A stretch of DNA of 30,894 bases from a virus. The notes beneath the pieces are model-generated. The model was not told the DNA's origin, made no database searches, and saw only the letters and a list, made by a program, of their open reading frames with translations. Every line of letters starts with the position of its first letter. The stretch's first letter is position 1. The DNA is taken from IMG/VR virus record IMGVR_UViG_3300047445_000182, positions 1 to 30,894 of that record; one strand, written 5' to 3'. A program made the translations under genes and the position numbers. Of the stretch, positions 1 to 5,554 are shown one piece after another.

Positions 1-81
1 CTTCGGCAGCTTGCTGATCTGGTGCGGCTCGAACGGCTTGCGCAGCAGCTGCAACCCGGCCGGCTTCTCTTGTTCGCTCAT
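1..81 (-). CDS. Phage recombination-associated protein, N-terminal fragment (cut by window edge)
   Basis: The first 27 codons of a leftward gene run off the left edge in frame. The peptide begins MSEQEKPAG and contains FEPHQISKLPK. I recall this type of N-terminus from phage proteins that sit in recombination modules and continue with a Cys-x2-Cys, Trp-His-His-Pro zinc-like segment, some annotated as Rad52-like annealing proteins; only the start is visible here, so this is an inference from family memory. The ATG is preceded on the minus strand by GGGGA, a good ribosome site. It lies 17 bp downstream of the 58-residue gene and is probably co-transcribed with it. Confidence 0.5.
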   Translation of the reverse strand, partial: MSEQEKPAGLQLLRKPFEPHQISKLPK

Positions 82-98
82 GTATTCCCCTGTTGTCG

Positions 99-275
99 TT
101 AGAACGGCACCGCGCCGCTGTCAATATCGCCCTGCCGCCGCGCCAGTTCCTCCAGCGTCGGCTCGATGCGCTGCGCTTTGCCCGACCACTTCTCGGTGGC
201 CTTGGCGTACTGCTCGCGGAGCGCCTGGCGCTGCGGTTCCGGCAGGCGGTGTTTCACTCGGATTTGTTCGTCCAT
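99..275 (-). CDS. Small hypothetical phage protein (58 aa)
   Basis: A 58-residue leftward ORF beginning MDEQIRVKHR and ending DIDSGAVPF. It is hydrophilic, rich in Arg, Gln and Glu, probably helical in the middle (QALREQYAKATEKW), with no membrane segment or Cys. Its stop lies 17 bp before the start of the next leftward gene, so the two form a short operon. The ribosome site is weak. I do not recognise a domain. An 11-codon ORF (MDDSALPICSD) ends 3 bp upstream of its start at 279-314 and could be a leader or chance. Confidence 0.6.
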   Translation of the reverse strand: MDEQIRVKHRLPEPQRQALREQYAKATEKWSGKAQRIEPTLEELARRQGDIDSGAVPF

Positions 276-460
276 CTGTTAGTCACTGCATATAGGTAAA
301 GCGGAGTCGTCCATAAAGTTGGAAGCCGCGCGGCTGGTTGAGCGCTGTTCTTGTCCAAGGCTTGTAGTCGGAAAGACGTAAAGCCTATAAAGACACAGAG
401 TACGGATCGGGACTGCGCCCCACAACCATATCGAATTGCAATGGCACAACTGAAAAGTAG

Positions 461-474
461 TTGACCTAGATCAA
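461..474. promoter_or_regulatory. FNR/ANR-like dyad 1a
   Basis: The sequence TTGACCTAGATCAA matches the FNR/ANR/CRP-superfamily consensus TTGAY-N4-ATCAA at all ten defined positions. It shares the core TAGATCAA with two sites at 3813-3854. A phage repressor operator of similar form is the alternative. Confidence 0.5.
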
Positions 475-489
475 TGTTTATGCAGGTTG

Positions 490-503
490 TTGATATGAGT
501 CAA
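490..503. promoter_or_regulatory. FNR/ANR-like dyad 1b
   Basis: TTGATATGAGTCAA matches TTGAY-N4-ATCAA at nine of ten positions. It begins 29 bp from the first dyad, nearly the same spacing (28 bp) as the pair at 3813 and 3841. Confidence 0.4.
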
Positions 504-540
504 ATTCGCATAAGAAAGACCGAAGCTACTACTTTTCTGT

Positions 541-882
541 CTAATTCTTGCGCGCCACCCTGGCGAACATCGCATCTTCGAGCGTGCTGCGGTCCACGGC
601 CGACAGCAGCGGCAGCAGGTCGGCATGGGCATCCACGCCCAACACAAAACTTTCAGCTGAAAACATGTTCGTATCGGTCAGCTTGACCGCCACCAGTTCC
701 AGCTCGGGCGGCACGCCGTCGTCTTGGTCGTCGGGGTGGCCGAAGTCGCGCGCTGCCTGCCCCGCGCTGTAGCTGAACTCGACCAGCACCGGCACGCGGT
801 GGTCGGCGGCCAGCAGCAGGCCGGGGGCGATCGCCAGTTCCAGTTCGGTGAACACGTAGGGTTCGGCGTGCTTGCTGCTCAT
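541..882 (-). CDS. Hypothetical phage protein (113 aa), acidic
   Basis: A leftward ORF. I chose the internal ATG giving MSSKHAEPYVF because GGAG lies 7 nt upstream of it; a longer reading from 957 adds 25 residues without a good ribosome site. The protein is acidic (a DDQDD cluster around residue 52), with alternating hydrophobic strands such as VPVLVEFSYSAG and LELVAVKLTD, suggesting a small beta-rich fold. No HTH, membrane or metal motif is seen. It is transcribed divergently from the HTH gene at 1051, so it is the first gene of the leftward transcription unit. Function unknown. Confidence 0.65.
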   Translation of the reverse strand: MSSKHAEPYVFTELELAIAPGLLLAADHRVPVLVEFSYSAGQAARDFGHPDDQDDGVPPELELVAVKLTDTNMFSAESFVLGVDAHADLLPLLSAVDRSTLEDAMFARVARKN

Positions 883-963
883 TCTTATCTCCGGTTTCGA
901 CCAGCACCATTGCCCGCCGAGTGAGAACAGATTAGCGCAAAGGATCGCTCCGCGCAAGAACTT

Positions 964-986
964 TCTTTCCGATTGTGCCGGAAAGA
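964..986. promoter_or_regulatory. Inverted repeat, candidate operator in divergent region
   Basis: A perfect 7-bp inverted repeat, TCTTTCC then 9 bp then GGAAAGA, lies just upstream of the -35 of the rightward promoter between two divergent genes. Its position suits an operator bound by one of the adjacent small HTH proteins; this is inference. Confidence 0.4.
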
Positions 987-992
987 TTATTC

Positions 993-1021
993 TTGATCCG
1001 GCAGCTATTCTGCGCTACGAT
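993..1021 (+). promoter_or_regulatory. Candidate sigma70 promoter for the rightward early operon
   Basis: TTGATC (993-998), a 17-bp spacer and TACGAT (1016-1021), four of six matches in each box. It lies 30 bp upstream of the HTH gene start and directly beside the inverted repeat at 964-986. Confidence 0.4.
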
Positions 1022-1050
1022 TGGAGCATCACTACCAAAAAGGATGCCTA

Positions 1051-1263
1051 ATGAACGAACAATTGCAGCAAGTGCTGGCGCGGCTGAAGAAAGCCCGCTT
1101 GCAGCGCGGCCAGCTGGCGCGCATCGCGGAAGATTCCGGCGTCACCTCGCGCACGATCTACAACCTGATGCATAAGGATTGCCGGCCGAACCTAGCCACG
1201 CTGGACAAGCTGCTGGCGTATTTCAAGAAGGCCGACCGCAAGGCCAAGCGGTTGGAGGGCTAG
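1051..1263 (+). CDS. Small HTH (XRE/Cro-like) DNA-binding protein
   Basis: A 70-residue protein beginning MNEQLQQVLARLKKARLQRG. Residues about 21-62 read as a helix-turn-helix of the XRE/Cro class: QLARIAEDSGVTSRTIYNLM is the helix-turn-recognition-helix, followed by NLATLDKLLAYF, which closes the fold. The basic C-terminus (KKADRKAKRLEG) is typical of small phage regulators. The ATG has AAGGA 9 nt upstream. It is the first gene of the rightward operon facing a divergent leftward gene, so a Cro-like or early regulatory role is likely; no partner CI repressor is visible nearby. Confidence 0.75.
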   Translation: MNEQLQQVLARLKKARLQRGQLARIAEDSGVTSRTIYNLMHKDCRPNLATLDKLLAYFKKADRKAKRLEG

Positions 1264-1265
1264 CC

Positions 1266-1568
1266 ATGCCCAAGCGCAAAGGCGGCAAAGACAACCGGAT
1301 CGGCAACCGCATCGACCTGGCCAGCCCCGGCTACACCCCGGCCGCGCTGATCTACGCGGTGGCCGAGGCAATGGGGCTGGGCAGCGACGAGCAGGTCGCG
1401 CACGCGCTGGAGATCGAACCCGCGCAATTGAGCCGCATCCGGCACCGCAAGCAGCCGCTCACCGAATGGGTGCTGGTGCAGATCATGGACCGCACCGACT
1501 GGAGCATCAAGCAGGTGCGCGCGTTGGCCGGCATTCCGTTCGACGGGGCGGTGCGGGCGGTGGCATGA
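1266..1568 (+). CDS. HTH-containing phage regulator (100 aa)
   Basis: It starts MPKRKGGKDN three bases after the previous stop. After a basic leader, residues 23-70 resemble a Cro/CI-type helix-turn-helix (SDEQVAHALEIEPAQLSRIR, then KQPLTEWVLVQIMDRT), followed by WSIKQVRALAGIPF. Its place second after a Cro-like gene recalls CII or a co-regulator in lambdoid early operons, but no specific family is assigned. Its stop overlaps the next start in ATGA, so translation is coupled to the NinG-like gene. Confidence 0.65.
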   Translation: MPKRKGGKDNRIGNRIDLASPGYTPAALIYAVAEAMGLGSDEQVAHALEIEPAQLSRIRHRKQPLTEWVLVQIMDRTDWSIKQVRALAGIPFDGAVRAVA

Positions 1569-2203
1569 AGCGCACGCCGATGCAGCGCACCGCTTTCCTG
1601 CGAGCCGAGCCGAAGCCAGCCACCGGCAAGCCGAAGCCGCGCAAGTGCAAAGCCTGCCGCGCGCCCTACCAGCCCGACCCGAAGCAGCCCTTTGTCGTGT
1701 GGTGCTCGCCGGACTGCGCGGTGGCGATTGCACAGGACCGGGTCGCCAAGCAGAAGGCGGCCAAGGCCAAGGCCGAGCGGGCGGCAGACCGCAAGCGCAA
1801 GGAGGAAGGTATGCGCCATGCCGACCGCCTGGAGCTGGTGCAGAAGCTCGCCAACCGCTGCGCCGTGCTGCGCGACTGGCACGACGGCTGCATTTCATGC
1901 GACAAGGGGCCGAACTGGAACGGGACGTGGCACGGTTCGCACTACAAGAGTGTAGGCAGCAATTCCGCGCTTCGCTACAACCTGTTCAACATATCAAAGG
2001 CGTGCTCCCAGTGTAATTGGCACAGGGCCGGGAACATTGCTGAATACGAGCCGCGCCTCGCGCTGAAGTGGGGTGATGAGCGGCTGGAGTGGCTGAAGAG
2101 CCACCCGCGCTCGCGCGAGTACAGCACTGAATATCTCATACGGTTTGCGGCGGTGGCGCGCAAGTGGATCAAGCGGCGCGAGAAGCGCCTCGGCATACGA
2201 TAA
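1565..2203 (+). CDS. ninG: NinG (Rap)-like recombination protein
   Basis: A 212-residue protein with the layout of the phage lambda NinG/Rap family, a structure-specific endonuclease acting in phage recombination. A basic N-terminus with a zinc-like pair (KCKACRAPYQP at 28-38, CSPDCA at 47-52) is followed by a long basic helix (KQKAAKAKAERAADRKRKEE), then a second cysteine region (CISCDKGPNW, HGSHYKSVG, ACSQCNWHRAG) resembling an HNH-like zinc core. The C-terminal part (LEWLKSHPRSREYSTEYL and the basic end) also fits. Start ATG overlaps the preceding stop. In lambda, ninG lies in the nin region between replication and late genes; here it precedes the replication genes. Confidence 0.85.
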   Translation: MKRTPMQRTAFLRAEPKPATGKPKPRKCKACRAPYQPDPKQPFVVWCSPDCAVAIAQDRVAKQKAAKAKAERAADRKRKEEGMRHADRLELVQKLANRCAVLRDWHDGCISCDKGPNWNGTWHGSHYKSVGSNSALRYNLFNISKACSQCNWHRAGNIAEYEPRLALKWGDERLEWLKSHPRSREYSTEYLIRFAAVARKWIKRREKRLGIR

Positions 2204-2218
2204 CAACAAGGAGACCGC

Positions 2219-2404
2219 ATGAAACCGAAATTCGACCTCGACGGCAACCCGATCAAGCGCAAGATTTGCGCGCACTGCGGCAAGGAAAAAGGCAACCACC
2301 AAGCCCGCACCTTTCATTGTCCCATCGGCATGGCAACCCGCACGATGGGCTATACCACGTTCCATAAAACGCAGGCATTCCGCGACCGCTCGGAGACCGC
2401 ATGA
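2219..2404 (+). CDS. Small Cys/His protein, possible zinc binder (61 aa)
   Basis: MKPKFDLDGNPIKRK is followed by CAHCGKEKGNH, then FHCPIGMAT. The Cys-x2-Cys with later His and Cys suggests one zinc site, as in small treble-clef phage proteins. GGAGACCGCATGA spans its ribosome site and start, a junction repeated at three later genes. Function unknown; its place beside ninG is typical of a nin-type cassette region. Confidence 0.65.
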   Translation: MKPKFDLDGNPIKRKICAHCGKEKGNHQARTFHCPIGMATRTMGYTTFHKTQAFRDRSETA

Positions 2405-2628
2405 GAAAAGCCGACAACCACGCGGGCTGGTCGGTTGAGCGCCTGACCGCCACCGGCTGGCAGCCGATCAACAGCGCGCCCTTCGTTGACCGCGCCATGG
2501 CCGACGCCTACATGGCCTGCGCCGATCCGGCTGACGGGGAAACGCGCATTTACGAGGCCCTGCACACCCGCCGCGTGCGGCCCGACCAGCGCCAGGCGCT
2601 ATTCGACGAACTCAAGGAGATTGCATGA
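2401..2628 (+). CDS. Hypothetical phage protein (75 aa)
   Basis: A 75-residue ORF beginning MRKADNHAGWSVERL with a single predicted mixed alpha/beta fold (GWSVERLTATGWQPINSAPF then RAMADAYMACADP). The start overlaps the previous stop (ATGA) and is preceded by GGAGACCGC. No motif recognised. Codon use and reading-frame continuity support a real gene. Confidence 0.6.
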   Translation: MRKADNHAGWSVERLTATGWQPINSAPFVDRAMADAYMACADPADGETRIYEALHTRRVRPDQRQALFDELKEIA

Positions 2629-2846
2629 AAAAAGGTTTCTTGGCATGGTTGCGATGCTGGTTCTTTGGGCACAATATCCGCGTTCATCAACATTTCTCGT
2701 CCTCATCGCGCCGGATTGTGTGCGACCGCTGCGATGGCGACTGGGCGATGAATGACGCTGCGCGCATTGTTGTGCCGTGGAATGGTGAGTTTGCCGACTT
2801 CTACAAGAGCCAAGGCCACACAATTAAACCACGGGAGATTGCATGA
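2625..2846 (+). CDS. Small Cys/His-containing phage protein (73 aa)
   Basis: MKKGFLAWLRCWFFGHNIRV is followed by RRIVCDRCDGDW. The C...GH...C-x2-C arrangement resembles short phage zinc-binding proteins of the DUF1660 type (assignment tentative). The N-terminal 15 residues are hydrophobic and aromatic but too short for a confident membrane segment. The start lies in the GGAGATTGCATGA junction overlapping the preceding stop. AT content is higher than in the neighbours, consistent with independent acquisition. Confidence 0.6.
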   Translation: MKKGFLAWLRCWFFGHNIRVHQHFSSSSRRIVCDRCDGDWAMNDAARIVVPWNGEFADFYKSQGHTIKPREIA

Positions 2847-3424
2847 CGCCGAAAGTCCAGATCACCGCTGGCGAGCGCCAGTTGCAGCGGATCCTGGCCG
2901 TGATCCGCAGCGAAGCGTTGTCGGTGCGCGACATTGCCGGCAAGGTCCACCTGAGCGAGTCGGCGGTGCTGCGCCATGTGGCCGCCCTGCGCGCCGCGAA
3001 ACGCGCCTACGTGGCCGGGTTCCGTCCCAGCGCGGGCAACACCAAGCCGACCAAGCTGGTCCGCGCCGGCCACCGGCCGGACGCCGTGTACCGCGTCAAG
3101 AGCCGCAAGCGCCCGTGCCGCAAGGACGCCCACCGAAAACGCATGCGCGAGCTGCTGGCGCTGCCGCAAACCAGCGAGGCGCTGGCCGCACGGATGGGCC
3201 TGAGCATCACCCGGACCCGCACCTTCATTGCCGAGCTGCGCGCCGCCAAGATCGCGTGCATCGTCGACTGGCAGCTGCCGCCCACCAAGGGCAGCCAGGC
3301 CCCGGTGTACGCGCTGGGCAGCGGTCCCGACAAGCCGCGCCAGCGCCGCATGCCGCGCGTGCTCGTCAGCCGCCGCCCCAGCATCAGCGCATGGGCGGCC
3401 GGGTTCGGCGTGGGGGCACCATGA
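2843..3424 (+). CDS. Tandem winged-helix-like DNA-binding protein (193 aa)
   Basis: Residues about 10-75 form a winged-helix pattern: GERQLQRILAVIRSEALSVR, then DIAGKVHLSESAVLRHVAAL as helix-turn-recognition-helix, then a wing ending in AVYRVK. Residues about 95-155 repeat the plan: MRELLALPQTSEALAARMGL, SITRTRTFIAELRAAK, a wing ending in APVYAL. The two halves look like an internal duplication. The C-terminus is basic. Translation is coupled to the genes on both sides (ATGA overlaps). A transcriptional regulator of early or late phage genes is plausible; no target can be named. Confidence 0.65.
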   Translation: MTPKVQITAGERQLQRILAVIRSEALSVRDIAGKVHLSESAVLRHVAALRAAKRAYVAGFRPSAGNTKPTKLVRAGHRPDAVYRVKSRKRPCRKDAHRKRMRELLALPQTSEALAARMGLSITRTRTFIAELRAAKIACIVDWQLPPTKGSQAPVYALGSGPDKPRQRRMPRVLVSRRPSISAWAAGFGVGAP

Positions 3425-3747
3425 GCCGCCCCAAATCCACCCGCGTGCCGATCAGCCGCCAGATCGAAGACTACGTCACCACCAACCCCGGCGCCACCGC
3501 ACGCGAGCTGGGCGAGGTGTTCTTCCTCGACCCGCCGCACGTCCACATGAACCTCAAGCGCCTGCGCCTGATGGGCAAGCTGCGGGTGTGCGCCGACAGC
3601 CCCGCGCGCCCGCAACGCTGGGAAGGCGGCACCGACCCGGCGCTGGACTTGGCCGACAGCCTCGAAGGCAAGCCGAAGCGCGTCATCACGCAGAAGTGGA
3701 CGCCGCAGCCCATCGCGCCGCAGAGCTGGTTCAGTGCCTTGCTGTAG
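3421..3747 (+). CDS. Winged-helix-like protein (108 aa)
   Basis: MSRPKSTRVPISRQIEDYV is followed by NPGATARELGEVFFLDPPHV and HMNLKRLRLMGKLRV, a MarR/ArsR-like winged-helix pattern with a short wing at PQRWEGG. It resembles one half of the preceding two-domain protein and may have arisen from it or share its role. The start overlaps the previous stop. It is the last gene before an intrinsic terminator, closing the early operon. Confidence 0.6.
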   Translation: MSRPKSTRVPISRQIEDYVTTNPGATARELGEVFFLDPPHVHMNLKRLRLMGKLRVCADSPARPQRWEGGTDPALDLADSLEGKPKRVITQKWTPQPIAPQSWFSALL

Positions 3748-3793
3748 ATTCCCGCGCACACGGGAATGCCCGGCCCGCTTAGGCGGGTTTTTT
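3748..3793 (+). terminator. Intrinsic terminator closing the early operon
   Basis: Two consecutive hairpins: ATTCCCG (3748-3754) pairs with CGGGAAT (3761-3767), and CCCGC (3774-3778) pairs with GCGGG (3783-3787), followed by six T (3788-3793). The second is a textbook rho-independent terminator placed 26 bp after the stop of the 3421 gene. Confidence 0.85.
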
Positions 3794-3812
3794 GTTGCCT
3801 GCGCGTGGCGTG

Positions 3813-3826
3813 TTGACATAGATCAA
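3813..3826. promoter_or_regulatory. FNR/ANR-like dyad 2a
   Basis: TTGACATAGATCAA matches TTGAY-N4-ATCAA at all ten positions and is nearly identical to the dyad at 461-474. It lies just after the early terminator, upstream of the replication operon. It also contains TTGACA, so it could overlap a -35 box, though no good -10 sits 16-18 bp away. Confidence 0.5.
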
Positions 3827-3830
3827 GCTA

Positions 3831-3848
3831 TAAATCAGTTCTGATTTA
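3831..3848. promoter_or_regulatory. 18-bp palindrome, candidate operator
   Basis: TAAATCAGTTCTGATTTA is a perfect inverted repeat with 8-bp arms and a 2-bp centre. It lies between the two FNR-like dyads and overlaps the second. Symmetry of this quality points to a dimeric repressor or activator site. Confidence 0.5.
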
Positions 3849-3854
3849 GATCAA
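3841..3854. promoter_or_regulatory. FNR/ANR-like dyad 2b
   Basis: CTGATTTAGATCAA matches TTGAY-N4-ATCAA at nine of ten positions and starts 28 bp after dyad 2a. It overlaps the 18-bp palindrome, which could allow competition between two regulators. Confidence 0.4.
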
Positions 3855-3869
3855 TCGGATATTTGTCGA

Positions 3870-3897
3870 AAATCAATTTACAGAGGACAATTGATTT
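3870..3897. promoter_or_regulatory. Inverted repeat, 9-bp arms
   Basis: AAATCAATT (3870-3878) and AATTGATTT (3889-3897) form perfect arms around a 10-bp AT-rich spacer. It could be a further operator or an RNA hairpin at the 5' end of the replication transcript. Confidence 0.4.
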
Positions 3898-3924
3898 GTC
3901 GGGCTAGTAATCCGACACCTACAA

Positions 3925-4038
3925 ATGGACGGCGTAAATGATGACCTTACCAAAGCATTTCCAGAAGCGACATGGGCGTATGCCTGTGCCTCCATTCGGG
4001 TATTCGTTCTGCCGGTCTTACTAACCGGCTTCTTCTGA
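3925..4038 (+). CDS. Possible 37-aa membrane peptide upstream of the replication gene
   Basis: An ATG-initiated ORF encodes MDGVNDDLTKAF followed by a hydrophobic stretch from ATWAYACA to VLPVLLTGFF. It ends 14 bp before the DUF1376 gene. The ribosome site is poor, and the 3' end carries an inverted repeat (GCCGGT 4011-4016, ACCGGC 4024-4029) that could instead be leader RNA structure. It is either a small membrane peptide or a non-coding leader; support is weak. Confidence 0.3.
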   Translation: MDGVNDDLTKAFPEATWAYACASIRVFVLPVLLTGFF

Positions 4039-4052
4039 AAGTGCTTTGAGCA

Positions 4053-4904
4053 ATGCACTACTACAAACGCCACATTGGGGACTACGCCAAGAAGGCTGGG
4101 CATCTGTCCCCGCTGGAGCACGGCGTCTATAACCTGATCATCGACAGTTACTACGACCGCGAGCAGGCCCCCACCTTGTTGGAGGCGATGCGTTGGGCGC
4201 GCGCCCGTACCGAGGAGGAAAAATCGGCGGTCCTGGCGGTGCTGGATGAATTTTTCGTGCTGGAGGACGAACGCTACCAGCAGAACCGCATCGAGGAAGA
4301 ACTTGCGATCTACCACGGTAAGGCAGAAGTGAATCGGAAGATTGCCATTGCCAGAGAGCAGGCAAAAAAAGATCGGCGCGAGCACGACCGTGGCACGACC
4401 GACAGACGAACCGTAGCACGTTCAGAGCACGAGTCGTGCACGAATGGTGGACCAGAAACGCACGAGCTGAGCACGTCCGGTCAACCTAACCATAAACCAC
4501 TAACCACTAACCAAGAACCAAGAGAGAAAGTCAAAACCACTGTCCCGCCTGACGGCGAGACGTCGGTTGTTCGCTCGCAGGTCAAAACGGTTTTCTCCTA
4601 CTGGCAAACCAAGCGCGGCCATGATCGCGCCAAGCTGGACGACAAGCGGGCCAAGGCCATCCGCGCCCGGCTGAAGGACGGCTACAGCGCCGAGGACTTG
4701 TGCCGCGCCGTGGACGGCATCGCCAAGTCGGCGCACCACATGGGCCAGAACGACAGCCGCACCGTGTATGACGACATCGAACTGATTTGCCGGACGGCTG
4801 CCAACGTGGACAAGTTCGCCAAACTTGCCAGCCCTGCCGCAGTAGTCAACCCGGGCCTGCAACGACAAATCGACGTACTCAAAGAATGGATGGCACAGGA
4901 ATGA
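4053..4904 (+). CDS. DUF1376 (YdaU-like) phage replication protein
   Basis: A 283-residue protein. Residues 1-105 are a clear DUF1376 domain: MHYYKRHIGDYAKKAGHLSP, LEHGVYNLIIDSYYDREQAP, then FFVLEDERYQQNRIEEELA. Such proteins occupy the lambda O position and are thought to act as replication initiators or organisers. Residues about 110-160 are a low-complexity linker encoded by the iteron array and AT-rich tract. The C-terminal part (residues about 170-283) contains FSYWQTKRGHDRAKLDDKRA and AHHMGQNDSRTVYDDIELIC, a helical domain typical of the family. The ATG has a weak ribosome site and lies in a small dyad (AGTGC/GCACT). The stop overlaps the next gene in ATGA. Confidence 0.8.
   Translation: MHYYKRHIGDYAKKAGHLSPLEHGVYNLIIDSYYDREQAPTLLEAMRWARARTEEEKSAVLAVLDEFFVLEDERYQQNRIEEELAIYHGKAEVNRKIAIAREQAKKDRREHDRGTTDRRTVARSEHESCTNGGPETHELSTSGQPNHKPLTTNQEPREKVKTTVPPDGETSVVRSQVKTVFSYWQTKRGHDRAKLDDKRAKAIRARLKDGYSAEDLCRAVDGIAKSAHHMGQNDSRTVYDDIELICRTAANVDKFAKLASPAAVVNPGLQRQIDVLKEWMAQE
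4382..4520. other. Candidate replication origin: 11-bp iterons plus AT-rich tract
   Basis: GCACGA or GCACGT occurs at 4382, 4393, 4416, 4427, 4438, 4460 and 4471; the two missing steps hold degenerate copies at 4404 (AGACGA) and 4449 (GGACCA). This makes nine units at an almost constant 11-bp, one-helical-turn period. Directly after come AACC repeats at 4483, 4488, 4495, 4502, 4509 and 4516, mostly 7 bp apart, in the AT-richest part of the gene. Because 11 is not a multiple of three, the period is a DNA property rather than a protein repeat. Iterons followed by AT-rich DNA inside the initiator gene is the layout of lambda ori within gene O. Confidence 0.65.
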
Positions 4905-5554
4905 CGACCCGACAAGAACTAAGCGAAGCCATCGCCTTGCTGAACGCCGAATACGACGACATGCAGCCGGTCGACGGCCCCAGGCTGGAAATGTGGTGGG
5001 AGGCGCTGCGCCACTTCCCGGTGGGGACGGTCAAGGCATCTGCCGCCCGCCACCTGAAAACCAGCCACTTCAAGCCGCACCTGGCCGACATCGTGCGCGG
5101 CTGCGAAGCGCAGATCGAGGGGCAGTGGCTCGGCGCCGACGAGGCATGGTCCCTGATGCCGAAGTCGGAGAGCGATTCGGCCATGCTGACCGACGAAATC
5201 GCGCAGGCGATGGCCGCAGCCTCGACGCTGCTGGAGGATGGCGACAAGGTGGCGGCGCGGATGGCCTTCAAGGACGCCTACAACCGGCTGGTCGAGAAGG
5301 CCAAGGTCGAAGGCCGCGCCCCGCGCTACTTCCCGTCGTTCGGTGGCGATCCGCTGGGGCGCGTGACCATGCTCGGCAACGCGGTGCAGAAGGGCCAGAT
5401 CACGCTGGACGCCGCGACCGCTGCGCTGCCCGAGTACGGCCCCGACATCGTGCGCATGTGCGGCGTGACCAAGCACCCGCTGCTGGCCCCGCCGAAGCCC
5501 GAGAACGTGCAGCGCCTCAAGGCCCTGCTGCTGACCTTGAAGATGGGGGAATGA
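4901..5554 (+). CDS. G39P-like replicative helicase loader
   Basis: A 217-residue protein. The N-terminal 60 residues follow the Inhibitor_G39P/helicase-loader pattern: ALLNAEYDD, then RLEMWWEALRHFPVGTVKAS, then FKPHLADIVRG. SPP1 G39P loads its hexameric helicase; by analogy this protein would recruit the host DnaB to the origin opened by the upstream DUF1376 protein, since no helicase gene is seen in the window. The C-terminal half is helical and contains ALPEYGPDIVRMCG. Start ATG is chosen because it overlaps the upstream stop (ATGA); an upstream in-frame extension would run inside the DUF1376 gene. Confidence 0.65.
   Translation: MTTRQELSEAIALLNAEYDDMQPVDGPRLEMWWEALRHFPVGTVKASAARHLKTSHFKPHLADIVRGCEAQIEGQWLGADEAWSLMPKSESDSAMLTDEIAQAMAAASTLLEDGDKVAARMAFKDAYNRLVEKAKVEGRAPRYFPSFGGDPLGRVTMLGNAVQKGQITLDAATAALPEYGPDIVRMCGVTKHPLLAPPKPENVQRLKALLLTLKMGE

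Larger units (their letters stand above)
276..540. other. Intergenic control region of the leftward operon
   Basis: This 265-bp stretch has no convincing gene and is AT-richer than its surroundings. It separates the end of the 541-882 leftward gene from the start of the next leftward gene. It holds two FNR-like dyads (461-474 and 490-503). A minus-strand -10-like TATGGT (430 to 425) lies downstream of them without a clear -35, as expected for an activator-dependent promoter but not proof of one. Confidence 0.5.

Noticed and set aside
4382-4481. CRISPR-like array
   Set aside because: The repeated unit is six bases at an 11-bp step with no spacers of CRISPR length; it fits iterons.
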